Positions 11,039 through 21,526 of a DNA stretch of 64,000 nt are shown piece by piece (within the stretch, counting starts at the first letter, position 1; every line of letters begins with the position of its first letter). The stretch is from Hymenopus coronatus (taxonomy: Eukaryota; Arthropoda; Insecta; Mantodea; Hymenopodidae), in assembly GCA_030762935.1 (NCBI GenBank), contig CM060884.1:74031196-74095195 (forward strand). Reading direction: 5' to 3'. Made by a program: the position numbers and the translations under genes. A model generated the notes under the pieces. The model was not told the origin of the DNA and did no database searches. It worked only from the letters and a program-made list of their open reading frames with translations.

Positions 11039-11154
11039 TATTCAAGATGTAAGCTACGCATAGAAATATCTTTTGATTCATTAAAATGCAGCATAAACAC
11101 AATACAGTTTTGTGGTTTTTCTCAGCTGCTAAAGTGATTTTGTAAAGTGTTAAA

Positions 11155-11607
11155 GCTAAAAGTAGTTACACCGCTCGCCTTCCATCTAGGCGGCCCGGGT
11201 TTGATCTTAAGCGTCCACATATGGGATTTTGGTGGACGAAGGGGCGTCTGTACGGGTGTTCTACGGGTCCTCCAGAATCCCCCGCCACTCATTCCATCAA
11301 TTACTCCATCTTCACTTTGCTATCGTCCGTTTTTCTTGCATTTTATATCATCCACTCATGCCTGACTACCGGCTAGGTTCTCCATTCTGTGACTTCGTGC
11401 CGTTGGCTCCCCGACAGGCTTATGACCCCTAGACATCCGCCTGTAAGTCCTAGGGGAGTGTCAGTCCTACACATCATCCACTGCCTCACACTCATGCCTA
11501 GCTACGGGCCAGGTTCTCCATTCTGTGGCTTCGTGCCGTTGGCTCCCCGACAGGCTTCTGACTCCTAGACATCCGCTTGTAAGTCCTAGGGGGTTGTCAG
11601 TCCTAAA
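11155..11607 (+). mobile_element. SINE-D with two 136-bp tail units
   Basis: A tRNA-like head remnant (CCGCTCGCCTTCCATCTAGGCGGCCCGGGTTTGATC, box-B-like) leads into the shared SINE-B/D body (GGGATTTTGGTGGACGAAGGGGCG.. CCCCCGCCACTCATTCC). Two copies follow (about 11347-11471 and 11472-11607) of the tail unit CATCCACT..TCATGCCT..CCGACAGGCTT..CCTAGG..GTCAGTCCTA. Confidence 0.75.
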
Positions 11608-11644
11608 TACGGGGAGGGTACGCCAAATACGAAAAATTAAAGAT

Positions 11645-11810
11645 GATAGGTAGAGTCAGTCTGAAAGATTCAAAGGTTTAGTCGGGAATTCAATGCTGTG
11701 CTGGCATGTTGCCATGGTAGCTCAATAGTTAGAATAACCAACTAGAAATTGGGAGATCCGGAGTTCAAATCCCGGTAATGGCATTGCATTTTTGTGCCTG
11801 ACTCTTCCTC
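11645..11810 (+). mobile_element. tRNA-like inverted-repeat element, single arm
   Basis: Contains GATAGGTAGAGTCAGTCTGAAAGATTC and GTTGCCATGGTAGCTCAATAGTTAGAATAACC (A box), then GGAGTTCAAATCCCGGTAATGGCATTGCATTT (box B). It matches the right arm of the elements at 25173-26008 and 41640-41990, but no inverted partner arm was found. Confidence 0.55.
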
Positions 11811-11850
11811 TTCTACTTCTTTCCTACACGTGACTGGAATGTAAGGAACA

Positions 11851-11854
<4 letters not shown>

Positions 11855-11903
<49 letters not shown>
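11855..11903. repeat. (TA)n microsatellite
   Basis: About 24 uninterrupted TA units. Confidence 0.95.
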
Positions 11904-11906
<3 letters not shown>

Positions 11907-12012
11907 AAAGTTAACCGTTTCCTATTAATACCTGTTATTTGTTTCAATATTTCTTAAAATTAGCTTAAACATTAATTTATATTTCATTTCATATCCCTTT
12001 TTGTTTACCTAT

Positions 12013-12123
12013 TTTTTTAAATTTTTTCACATAGCAACCAGATTTTAAAAGGTCACTTTGACCTAATGTATACCCTTATTTCGCCATTACTTATAAAGAA
12101 CAAGTTATAATAAAAGGTATAGC
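12013..12123 (-). mobile_element. HINE-like fragment
   Basis: CACATAGCAACCAGATTTTAAAAGGTCAC..CCCTTATTTCGCCATTACTTATAAAG is an interior 5'-side piece, truncated on both sides. Confidence 0.6.
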
Positions 12124-12140
12124 AAAAAATGGATAAAACC

Positions 12141-12950
12141 AAATCTGATGCGTTCCATTCACATGGTTTTCTCAGTAACAAATTATTCTTTAAGCTTGTT
12201 CTTCTATCTACTTCTTACTAATCAGATAAAGATTGGCAGAAACTTAGTTGCTTATAAGTAGAAGGGAATACACTGGGCTAAACCGACCGTCAATTGTATT
12301 CAAATGTGGTTGCTAAGGTATAGAAATCCGTTTCTTTGCTTGGCCAGGTGTTGACAAGCTCAATATGCAGAGCTGTAAGTATTTTAAAACTGAAATCAAT
12401 AATAAGGAATGTCTCAAATTTGGTTAATTCCACGAAAAAAAAAAGTATGCGTCATAAACTATGTGTTCTAACGAGCTCTAAATATTTTGGTAAGTGCGTC
12501 TTTGTCTATCTCTTACGGTTTACCAGTTATGCAAATTTACCCAAAATTCATCACAATAAAGATGTCTGCAAAGGTTTTTCCCAAAAATTCAAGATATACA
12601 TTTTATTTTTGATCTAAATAGCTTTGATATAAGGTATTTAAATCAAAATCGGTAGAGCCATTTATGAAAGAATCAAACTTTTGAAACATTTTCCATGTAA
12701 ATGGTAGTTGTGGTGGGGGACTTTCTTGAAAATCTTCGTGCCGTATCCTTGAAAGATACTAAGCCTCAATACCAAATTTGGTATTTAACGGTCTTTTCTT
12801 TTTTGAGCTGTTTCTGAAACTGCCTTTTTTGGATTAAGAGGGTCCTAAAACAAGTATTTCCAGTGAAATCTCGACAGTGAATTTTTGGATGGAATGCAAT
12901 ACTTCTCTATATCTATGTAGCACATTGTACATGCGGTCTAGGGAAAATAA
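12141..12950 (+). mobile_element. HINE-like element, full length
   Basis: Starts AAATCTGATGCGTTCCATTCACATGG. It ends in a diverged hairpin region, ACTTCTCTATATCTATGTAGCACATTGTACATGCGGTCTAGGGAAAATAAAA. Confidence 0.8.
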
Positions 12951-13059
12951 AATGTACCAACCAATTTTATCAGTTTTTGACACCTTGGGCCATTTTTATT
13001 ATGCAACATATTTTCATAATAAAAAAACCAGAAATAAATATGTTAAGCACCTTTTACAG

Positions 13060-13370
13060 GATTTTTACTATCATTTTAGCGTATTGTATTCCCTTATTTT
13101 CCTTCTACTAAAAAGAGGCAAGAAATAACAAGCTTAATTTCTGCTAATGTTTATCTCGAATAGCATGATGTACATCAAATATATCTTGTAGGAATGGTTT
13201 GTTTTTAGAACAGATAGGGAATGTCATATGATTGGAACACATCAAATTGTTATAAAAATATTTCTTGTTCTTTTTTGTATTCAGGTTACTTTTTGTATTC
13301 AGGTATTTGCCTACATCCAAATTTGGGATGGAATGCAATACTTTATCTACTTATTACGTTGTAGGTGAAG
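13060..13370. mobile_element. HINE-like end fragments (5' end minus, hairpin remnant plus)
   Basis: 13060-13250 is a diverged 5' end on the minus strand (TGTTTATCTCGAATAGCATGATGT..GGGAATGTCATATGATTGGAACACATCAAAT). 13310-13370 (TTTGGGATGGAATGCAATACTTTATC..GTTGTAGGTGAAGTGAAG) is a weak hairpin-end remnant on the plus strand. Confidence 0.5.
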
Positions 13371-13864
13371 TGAAGATAGCAGGCCTGTTGCCTGTTGAAC
13401 ATGCTCTATAACATAGACCAGCTTTTAAACACAACATAAAAGAAGTGAGGTTGCTGTGACGCGATAAACTGAAGTCATTTCATTGATCTTGTCGCATAAG
13501 CGCGTTTCTGTAACCATTTAACCGCATCATTCATTCGCCTGATAACTCAGTTTATCCTGCTCTTAGAGCGGCCAGCGTTTCGTTTGACTCTAATGCACAT
13601 TTCACTTTGCCAATACTAACTCAATTTGCTTTTCTCTGCGCGGCACCCACTAACGTATCAAATCACACTTTATCACCACTTCACTTCTAATCCGGTTGCT
13701 TGCATATCGATTCATCAGTGCATGTAATTCCATTTGTAACTGCAACATGGATTTTTACAGATAATAGTTTGTTTGATACAGTAAAATGCTGCTATTATGT
13801 ATTTCTGAGGATATTGAAATTCATTTCCTTTTTATTGAAAGTTTGTCAAATCCATCGTTAAAAT
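13371..13864. other. unassigned stretch
   Basis: Contains no ORF, repeat or tRNA-like signal that I could recognise. It is less AT-rich than its neighbours. Confidence 0.35.
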
Positions 13865-13865
13865 A

Positions 13866-14438
13866 GAGGGCCGTTCTTTTTTTCAACTTCCGATAGGCTA
13901 TAAATAAAAGACAAGTTCACAGAAACAATTATTTTAGTACTAAAAGGTTTGTATACTTATGGATACCTTTCAGCATAATCAACGAAAAGACTGAGACATT
14001 TATCGTACCTGTGCACAAGTTTTGCTGGGTGCCAGGTCAGGGCTGTACGAAGGATGATCGAAAATTCTTCAAGGAAAATTCTTCAAGTTCAAATGAAATT
14101 GTTGAAGGAGCCGATGGGTGGTACTAGCAGTGTGTGGATGAGCGTTGTCATGGATCAACACAATTCCTGAAGTCAGTATTCTTCTTCGTTTGTTTTGAAT
14201 GGCTCTCCGCAAAAATCTTCAAAACAACGTCAATGCTCATTTGAAGTCATTGGCGGCAACATTTTTTGAAGTGGGTATTACAAAGTTTGTGAACAGATAC
14301 AATAAATGTCTCAATCTTTTCGGTGATGATTTTGAAAAGTAACCATAAATGTACAAACCTTTTTGTAATAAAATAATTGCTTTTTATGAACTTGTCTTTT
14401 ATTTATAGCCTATCGGAGGTTGAAAAAAGGACCCTCGT
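13866..14438. mobile_element. palindromic mariner derivative (two 3' ends, head to head)
   Basis: Both ends are copies of the same mariner 3' end in inverted orientation. The shared arm (GAACTTGTCTTTTATTTATAGCCTATCGGA.GTTGAAAAAA.G) continues inward through the 3' UTR into coding sequence. On the plus strand the arm reads FVNRYNKCLNLFGDDFEK (ending near 14342). On the minus strand it reads LVHRYDKCLSLFVDYAERYP (ending near 13957). Between them, minus-strand sequence still encodes ..RAIQNKRRRILTSG, HDNAHPHTAS and FDHPSYSPDLAPS. TA dinucleotides flank the outer ends. It is non-autonomous. Confidence 0.75.
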
Positions 14439-14514
14439 ACGTTTATATAAAAATTGCAAAAGTGAAATCTGTAAATACAGTTTCGTTTTGTAATCGACTT
14501 ACCCTGCCCCTTTT

Positions 14515-14800
14515 ATGACTGACGCCCCCCTGTGACTTACAAGCCAATGCCTAGGGGTCAGAAGCTTGTCGGGGAGACTATGGCACGAAACCACTGAATG
14601 CAGAGCCTGTTACGAGGGGTCGGCCCGTAATCAGGCATGAACATGAGGAAGTGGATGATATTGAAATGTAAGCGAAACTGATGAATGGAAAGCTGAGGAT
14701 GAAGCAATTGGGAGAATGAGCGGCGGGGGAAACCGGAAAAACCGGAGAAAACCCCCTGACGCCGCTTCGTCCACCACGAATGCGGGTTTAAATCCAGTAC
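14515..14800 (-). mobile_element. SINE-D with one tail unit
   Basis: Minus-strand copy of the SINE-B/D body (GTCCACCACGAATGCG, GAAACCGGAAAAACCGGAGAAAAC) with a single 136-bp-type tail unit (14517-14665: GACTTACAAGCCAATGCCTAGGGGTCAGAAGC..CATGAACATGAGGAAGTGGATGATAT). The tRNA-like head is damaged (GGGTTTAAATCC). Confidence 0.7.
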
Positions 14801-14811
14801 GACACTCTATT

Positions 14812-15200
14812 TACCTTCTCTAGAACCTATGTATAATGCACATAGCATGTAGAAAATGTAACATTACAGCTAAAAATTCCATACCGAGATTTCACCGCAA
14901 TGCATGTTTTGAATATACTTACAGAGATAAAATAATCCACAAAAACAGCACTTTTACTTTCTCTAGCACATACGAAGAATATGTTAGTAGGTAGAGAAGG
15001 CATTGTAATCCCTCAAAAGTTCATATCGGGATTTCAACGGAAAATACGTATTTTGAAGACGCAGAGGTTAAAAGAAAACGTTTTACTTTCTGTAGCACGT
15101 ACGAACGGTGTACTAGTAAGTACAGGAACTATTGCATTCCACTCAAAAAATTGATACAGAAATTTCACTGTAAATACATGTTTTTGGGTCCGCTGAATTA
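14812..15200 (-). repeat. three tandem HINE-like 3'-hairpin modules
   Basis: Modules start near 14812, 14954 and 15078. Each begins with TTTTACTTTCTCTAGCACGTAC or a variant, contains the second hairpin half (TAGTAGGTAGAGAAGGCATTG) and ends after the GAAATACATGTTTTG..CTGAAT region. The third module joins directly to the 5' end of a plus-strand copy through an A-run. Confidence 0.75.
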
Positions 15201-15530
15201 AAAAATCTGGAACGTTTTATTCACATGACGCTCTCTTCATCTTTGTAACTAATTATAGTTAGAAAGTCTACATTATGCTAATCGAGATAAGTATTAGCAG
15301 TTGACAAATTCAGTAAAAATTCATCCTAAGAAAATGCAAAATATAGGTACATTTTATTTGTCATGTAAATATGTTTAAAGTACAGTATTTTAATCAAAAT
15401 CGTTGGTGTCCTTTTTGAGAAAATCAACATTTTCTAAATCTTTTTCAGGTAAAGCGTAGTTGAGGATCCAGTAATTTTCTTGAAAATCTTCGTGTTGCAT
15501 CCTTAGAAGATACGTAATTTAAATTCAAGC

Positions 15531-16397
15531 TGTGGCGGTATTATTTCGTATCCCGGGCGCGGGCTATGGTTTGGAATGGATGGTGTTTGTGATTAGGTTG
15601 GCTTTGCTCAGGGTTTTAGCATGGAGACTCTTTTTCAGGTAGTGGTGAGACACAAGTGCTTTATTAACTGAGTCCGGTCTTTTTCCGCCGTACAACACAC
15701 GCGTATAAGTCTTAATTTTTAACAATGGTGTTAAACTTTCCTTGCCCGCGAATCTTATTGTTTATTAATGTTGATGACGTGATTTATTACGTACTCTGGT
15801 CAGTATTTAAACAACTATTTCCCTCTTTCCCAGGTAGCCTGTACGGCTCCACCACGGACTCTAAAATCACATCTTAGTTGCGTGGAGGTCCTTCACCAAG
15901 TGCCTCAGAGAGCGTCCCCTTGACCAGCGGAGAGCATTGCTCGCTGTCCGTTAGTCTCCTCGGGCAGGACATATTCACCCCTTTCCCTCGGTTCAACGCT
16001 CTGAGGTAGCGGTTTTTTTTTGTAGTGTTTAACGCCCGCTTTAACTACTAATGGTACCGCAGGCGGTGCCACTGATGATACATGAATGATGATGGAGCAC
16101 CGGTGGAATGCGATGGCGGGGGAAACCGGAGTACCCGGAGAAAACCCGCCCCAGCGCCGTTTTGTCCACCACAAATCTCACATGCGGTCGCTTGGGATCA
16201 AAACCCGGCCGTCTAGGCGAGAGTCGATTGGCTAACCACTTGGCCACGGCGCGGCCCTTAGGTGGCGGGATCTTGTACCCCGAGCTCGTGACTTATACGT
16301 GTTTAAAGTCTTTCTACCCTTCCCGTTTTCACTCTACATTTATATTTTCTCCTTTAAGAATGTAATTTTGCCCCGGGACAAGAATTGTAGTGTCTCA
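15531..16397. mobile_element. possible solo LTR, with SINE-B nested inside
   Basis: This block splits a HINE-like copy cleanly. It starts TGTGGCGGTATTATTTCG and ends GTAGTGTCTCA, giving TG..CA termini. It is flanked by AAGC on the left and AAGT on the right, a possible 4-bp target duplication. Composition is more GC-rich than the host element, and a TATTTAAA box-like motif lies at 15806-15813. Without the nested SINE it is about 0.6 kb. No internal retrovirus-like coding is present. It could equally be another insertion type. Confidence 0.4.
16008..16258 (-). mobile_element. SINE-B, tRNA-derived
   Basis: Minus strand: CCGTGGCCAAGTGGTTAGCCAATCG (A box), CCGGGTTTTGATCCCAAGC (box B), then GATTTGTGGTGGACAAAACGGCGCTGGGGCGGGTTTTCTCCGGG..CCCCCGCC and a tail GCGGGCGTTAAACACTAC before an A-run. 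The ORFs that cross it are accidental. Confidence 0.8.
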
Positions 16398-16562
16398 AAG
16401 TTTGGCATTTAACGTCTATTCTTTTTTAGATATGCTGTCCACAGACACCCGGTTCTTTTCCTAAAAATGTTTCTTTCAGACACAGGGTACCTCAAAACAT
16501 AAATTTTCGCTGAAATCTGGACATGAAATTTTGGACGGAATTCAATACCTTTTCTACAAGCG

Positions 16563-16805
16563 ATGTAGGCTGGTCCGTGGCGAGTGGTCAGACCAGTCGC
16601 CTCTCGCCTAGACGGCCCGGGTTTGATCCCAAGCGACCGCATGTGAGATTTGTGGTGACAAAGCGGTGCAGGGGCGGGTTTTCTCCGGGTTCTCCGGTTT
16701 CCCCCGCCATCACATTCTCCGGGGCTCCATTTTCATGTATCATCAGTATTATTGCCTGCGGAGTCAGAGCAGTAAAAGTGGGCGTTAAACACTATAGAAA
16801 AAAAC
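16563..16805 (+). mobile_element. SINE-B, tRNA-derived
   Basis: CGTGGCGAGTGGTCAGACCAGTCG (A-box region), CCGGGTTTGATCCCAAGC (box B), the shared GTTTTCTCCGGGTTCTCCGG body and GTGGGCGTTAAACACTATAGAAAAAAA tail. It sits inside the terminal hairpin of a HINE-like copy, between its two arms. Confidence 0.8.
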
Positions 16806-16840
16806 ACACTATGTACAGAGTACGTGTAGAGAAAGTAAAA

Positions 16841-17505
16841 GGCACTTATGGATCCCTATGACAGAATTATCTAACCTCAATAAAAACATAGTAAAATTAT
16901 GGGTGGTAGTTTCTACCCAAAAAGAATGAGCAGAAGGTTATATAAGCACGCGTTTTATGAACGGGATAGAACATAAAGGCATTCACATAAAAACGTAATT
17001 CAGGGCTGGTGCATGTTCCGCAGCGCCGCTAATAAAACGGGCTCTCCTCACAATATTGCCCGTTTCGAGAAGGGGAAACTGCGACTAATGACGCAGATTA
17101 AGATGGCATTTACCACCTTTTAAGTGCGCCGCGCTACGAGAACGCATTAAGGAAGCAAAGGATGGAAAACCTTACAGAGCGATTTCCTGTTTAATATTAA
17201 CTTCCCTCTCCAAAGGAAATGTTCCTCTGTTCTTAGCAAGCTCTCTCAGACCGATTTTAACATACACTCTGTGGTTGATGCATAAACCAAAAGTCAAGTG
17301 AAAACTTTAAAATACAGATTTTTAAAAAATGACTTTTTTAAATGTATATATGTATTTCTCTTAGTTATACGTGGACCATTATTAAAGTAGAGAAACATAT
17401 CAAAAACCTTATTTTCAAAGTTACAGTACCTTACTCTGTTTTAAAATTTATCTACACCCACACACACATACATATATGTTGTTCTATTGACACATTTGCA
17501 GTTTT
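16841..17505. other. unassigned stretch
   Basis: No recognisable gene or repeat. The only ORF (17342-17533) lies in AT-rich sequence with a CA run. Confidence 0.35.
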
Positions 17506-17507
17506 AT

Positions 17508-17715
17508 CTTCTCTACACGTACTATGCACATAGTGTATCGAGAAGATGTTGTAATGCACCCAAAAGTGCGATATTTCACCTAAAAGACAAGTTTTGGAAA
17601 CCCTAAATGGAAAAAAAAAAAAACATATTTAGAAAAAGTGTGTGTGTGTGTGTGTGTGTCTGTGGAAGTATATCTACAAATCTAAAATACCATTTAATAC
17701 CAAACTTTAATATTC
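17508..17715 (-). mobile_element. HINE-like 3'-hairpin fragment
   Basis: TTCTCTACACGTACTATGCACATAGTGTATCGAGAAG is a well-preserved hairpin. It is followed by the (GT)n tract (17638-17659) and TTTAATACCAAACTTTAATATT, then broken at a tRNA-like SINE. Confidence 0.8.
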
Positions 17716-17717
17716 CA

Positions 17718-17840
17718 GCAGTCGTCTAGTGCCCCAGAAACTCCCATGGCACAAAGTGGGGAGCTGCCGGGGTTCGAACTCGGGACCTCCCGAATGCAAG
17801 TGCACACGCTATCGCGGCGCCACGTCGCCCGGCTCTTTGT
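17718..17840 (-). mobile_element. tRNA-like SINE fragment
   Basis: Minus strand: GAGCCGGGCGACGTGGCGCCGCGATAGCGTGTGC (A-box region) and CGAGTTCGAACCCCGGCAGCTCCCC (strong box B), with the start of a body beyond. The family is different from SINE-A to D. Confidence 0.6.
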
Positions 17841-18338
17841 TGTTAGTTGCGTTTCCATCACTCCAGACATGCGTACTCAATAAACGTAACTTGTACGGTC
17901 CAAGGCAACGCAAAAGTTGAACGCACGCCAAACCGAGGTTAACGTAAAGTGCTACAGTTATGCTTGTTGCTAACGACAATGGACGGAACAGATGGCGCGC
18001 CCATTTCCCACAAATCATTCCACTTTCTCCTTCTGGCCCACCAAGTGTAACAGAGATGAAGCAAATGCTCAGCGTTGTGGAATCTCTTCAAATAAAATCA
18101 TATGGGTCATATCACCGAGCATTGCACAGCAGATGGAGCTTCGCCAGGTATTTTAAAAAAGTGCTCCTCTCTGAAGTTAATGAGGTCCGGGACGGCCCTC
18201 AGTTGATGACGTTATTAAGAAGGATTAGCTTCAGGAGCAAAGACACAGATAAGCCTGTGCTGCTATCGCTTTCCACATTGCAGCACTTTAAAACCAGCAT
18301 TACTCATGCATACGACTCTGATTTTATCAAGAAAAATT
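17841..18338. other. unassigned stretch with one long ORF
   Basis: A 150-codon ORF starts at 17960 and runs into HINE-like sequence at its end. It has no motif or repeat match that I recognise and is probably accidental. No splice sites convincingly frame it. Confidence 0.3.
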
Positions 18339-18339
18339 T

Positions 18340-19440
18340 AATTATTTTTCCCTGTATCAAATTATTGTTAAAAAGCTTATACTTCTATTACTTCGTGCTA
18401 ATCGAGAACTAATTAGCCGAAATAGTCTTATTACTTGATTCCTTGTAAGTAGAAGCGAAATAAGGGAGTGGCATAGCTTAAAGTGATAGTCAAAAGCTGG
18501 TTGCTATGTGACTGAAGTTCCTTTGTTTGTATGGACACGAGTTGACAAATTCCCGTGAGAAAAGGTCTTAAGGTTTTTAAAGCTGAAACAAATAACAAGG
18601 AATATCTTGAAAGTGACCGGTAAAGCTATACAATGGTATCACCACACACACGGACATGTGCGCGGCACGCACGCACGGTCTTAAGACTTTAACTGGCGAT
18701 CCATACTTGAAAGTGTTGAAAACATTAAGTTGTTTAGATGTGAAAGTTGCCAGATTGACGAAATTTCGATCTCTTCTTGGAATCATTGGAGTTTTAGCTT
18801 CACAGATCCCTCTGATACAACCTTCGGCCGCAACTGCTACACTCCTCAATACATAAAAAATATCTCCTGGCTACACTTTGCGGCTTAGGGCGCTCCACGT
18901 TGGGCTACGCTTTGCGGCTTAGGACCCTAAATGTTTATAACAAACCAGTAAGTAGTTACAATGTGGCTCTAATGACGAAATAACAAACGTGCCCAAGTAT
19001 AGAATTAATGCCAAGGGGTGGAACCATCCTACACTAACAATAAACGATCCACCCCACGAAAAAAATGTATATAATATAAACTGTGTGTTTCAAGGAGCTC
19101 TACACCTTTTGTTCAGTAAGTTTTTGTCTATCTCTTACGGTTTCACAGATATACAAAATTCCGTAAAATTCATCCAGAATAAAGTAGTCTTCAGAGGCTA
19201 TTCCTAGAAAATGCAAGATATACATGTAAATATCTTTAATGTACGATATTTTAAACTAAATCACCAGAGCCATTTTTGAGAATATTAAAAGTTTCGAAAA
19301 CTTCTCCATGTAAAGGATAGTTTGGGGTTCGTGTCGCATCCTTGAAAGACATCAAACTTAAATACCAAGTTTGGTATTTAACATACTTTTCGTTTTTAAT
19401 CTATTCTGTCCTCACACACAGACCTTTTTCCAAAAATGCT
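18340..19440 (+). mobile_element. HINE-like element split by a 0.43 kb insertion
   Basis: 5' part 18340-18608 (GCTAATCGAGAACTAATTAGCC, TTGCTATGTGACTGAAG, GACAAATTCCCG) and 3' part 19044-19440 (GATCCACCCCACGAAAAAAATG, GGTTTCACAGATATACAAAATTCCG, CCAAGTTTGGTATTTAACA). The terminal hairpin is lost. The intervening block 18609-19043 contains GGCTACACTTTGCGGCTTAGG and GGCTACGCTTTGCGGCTTAGG as a short direct repeat, and is otherwise unrecognised. Confidence 0.7.
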
Positions 19441-19879
19441 TATTGTGACCCGTCTGTCTCTTGAATAGACTCACATACTTGTTAAATCAAACCATCAGTG
19501 ACATCAGAAGGCCGCCCATCCCGTGTTTTGTCATGGGCATTGGACAGCTATCATTGAATTACCTAAACCAGCTTTTCAGCATTATGTCATTATATTTTCA
19601 CCGTAAATCTCTACAAGTTGCCAATGAATTTCGACTGACTTAACATTCCTTGAGTTTAAAACCTATATTACGGCACGCACTCACAGTCGGCGGGGTTAGA
19701 ATCTGTCTAAACATTTTTAACGATCACTAACAACTGTAAACACATCATGATCCGACTGTAATGTCGCCAGTGGACTGACAATGAATCAGAAAGTTGAGTG
19801 CGCATGCGTGGGATGCGACACTAGCGTTGTAATGGTGGCAGACCGAAATGGTACTTATTTTTCGGACACGCATTATACT
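19441..19879. other. unassigned stretch
   Basis: No supported feature. Short ORF at 19461-19643 without motifs. Confidence 0.35.
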
Positions 19880-20517
19880 GTTCCATTTAAGTTACACTAG
19901 GCTCATGCGACAGTCAAATGTCTTTAAAGCTGGTTGCTATGTGATTGACTATGACACTCGCGCCCTTTTGCTTGCCCAGGAGTAAAACAAATGAACATCT
20001 ATATGGTATTTTAACATATTTTAAAATTAAAACAAATAACAACAAATACCTCATAAATCGTTAACCTTACTTAAGCTATATATTATATAAATTTTGTTTT
20101 AATCAGATCTACATGTTTTTTGCAATGACTTTTTGTCTATTTGTCACAGTTTACTAATTATACAAAACAACCCCAGAATGAAAAGCCCTTAAGAGGCTAT
20201 TTTTTTCAGAAGAAGATATTTTAATGTTATTTTATTTCCATGTAAAGGGCAGTTGGGGTTTGAGGATTTTTCTGAAAAGCTTCGTGTAGCATTTCTGGAA
20301 AATGCTAAAATTAAATATGAAATGTGGTATTTAATGGTCTTTTCGTTTTTGAGCTGTGCTGCTCACAGACACACACGCACGGACATTTTTTCCAAAACTG
20401 TTTTTATTTGGATACAATAAAAAGCTGTATTTCCGGTGAAATTTTGGTATCAAATTTTTGGGTGCAATAAAATATCTTCTCTATACACTATGTACATAGT
20501 ATGTGTAGAGAAAGTAA
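19880..20517 (+). mobile_element. HINE-like element, 5'-truncated
   Basis: Begins inside the 5' part (TTACACTAGGCTCATGCGACAGTCAAATG) and ends with an almost ideal hairpin, CTTCTCTATACACTATGTACATAGTATGTGTAGAGAAAGTAAA. Internal shortening near 20205-20235. Confidence 0.8.
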
Positions 20518-21142
20518 AGCTAGCGCAGTGGAAGAGGGCGTTCTATGACCCAGTTCCATTAGTGAACGCAGGAAAGCAATGATTTACCACGCACTGTGTA
20601 CAAACCCGGAAAGCATTTCTATAAAGTGGGGCACATGTTTCCATGGTAACACACAGGTAGCGCCACCTGATATATGATACTGAGATATACATTTACAAAA
20701 CACTATCATAAAATACCGTTTGCCTGAAGCAATTTAGAACAGATGCTGAAACTGCGATATTTCATATACGGGCCGGTAAATACGCCCACACACACTTAGG
20801 GAATGTAGCCGTGCGGGATAGCTGAGACTGTGGCACGCGGGTTCGATTCTTCACAGCGGTCTATCTCACCCATTCTTTTTCTCAGGGGTTTGCTGTTTAG
20901 GTTCTTTTATCCCCTGAATTTTCTTTGCTTCGTGTCGTTTCCATAGGCATTTTATTCTTCCTTCATCCCATTTGTTTCTTTTAGGGTTGGAAGTGTGGCA
21001 ATGGTGCTCGGTGCGGCGTGGCTGAGAAAAAAGGTGCACATTTTGAAGCTGCGTTTCCAAATTCGGCTAGCTACCCGGATGAGGATCGCCGCCAGATGTC
21101 TTAACTTTGGAAAGTAGGTATATATACATATTAATATTTTTA
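20518..21142. other. mostly unassigned; weak tRNA-like segment at 20808-20865
   Basis: GCCGTGCGGGATAGCTGAGACTGTGGC and GCGGGTTCGATTCTTCACAGCGG look like degenerate A and B boxes, possibly another SINE head (plus strand). The rest (20518-20800 and 20870-21140) shows nothing recognisable. Confidence 0.35.
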
Positions 21143-21524
21143 CTTCCTCTACAAGTTCTTTGTATATATAGTGTATAGAGTAGCTATTGAATTGCAAAAT
21201 TTCGTAAAATTCATCCAGAATAAAGTACTCTTCTGAGGCTATTCCCATAAAATTCAAGATATACATTTTATTTATCATATAAATATCTTTAATATGCTGT
21301 ATTTTAATCAAAATCGTTAGAGCCAATTGTGAGAAAATCGAACTTTTCACATTTTTTTTCTATTTAAAGGGTAGTTTGGTGTATGGGGATTTTTATAAAA
21401 ATCTTCGTGTCGCAGTCCTGGAAGATACTAAACTTAAATACCAAGTTGGGTATTTTACCGAAGTTTCGTTTTGGAGCTATCGTGTTCACAGACACATGGA
21501 CACGTTCTTTCTCCAGAAATGCTT
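21143..21524. mobile_element. HINE-like hairpin fragment (minus) fused to interior (plus)
   Basis: 21143-21184 is a hairpin end in minus orientation (TTTTACTTCCTCTACAAG..TAGTGTATAGAGTAGC). It switches at GAATTGCAAAATTTCG to plus-orientation interior sequence (CGTAAAATTCATCCAGAATAAAG..ATCGTGTTCACAGACACATGG), which stops where the next copy's hairpin starts. Confidence 0.65.
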
Positions 21525-21526
21525 TT

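Larger units (their letters stand above)
15201..16840 (+). mobile_element. HINE-like element interrupted by two insertions
   Basis: Three HINE-like pieces align in order: 15201-15530 (5' end AAAAATCTGGAACGTTTTATTCACATGACG, internally deleted), 16398-16562 (AGTTTGGCATTTAACG..GACGGAATTCAATACC) and 16806-16838 (CACACTATGTACAGAGTACGTGTAGAGAAAGT). The gaps hold a possible solo LTR and a SINE-B copy. Confidence 0.7.

Noticed and set aside
15905..16861. ORFs with an RPGFDPKRPHVRFVV-type sequence on both strands
   Set aside because: They are translations of SINE-B. Such peptides often appear as false gene predictions in repeat-rich genomes.
17960..18412. 150-codon plus-strand ORF
   Set aside because: Its last third is HINE-like sequence, and the rest has no recognisable domain.
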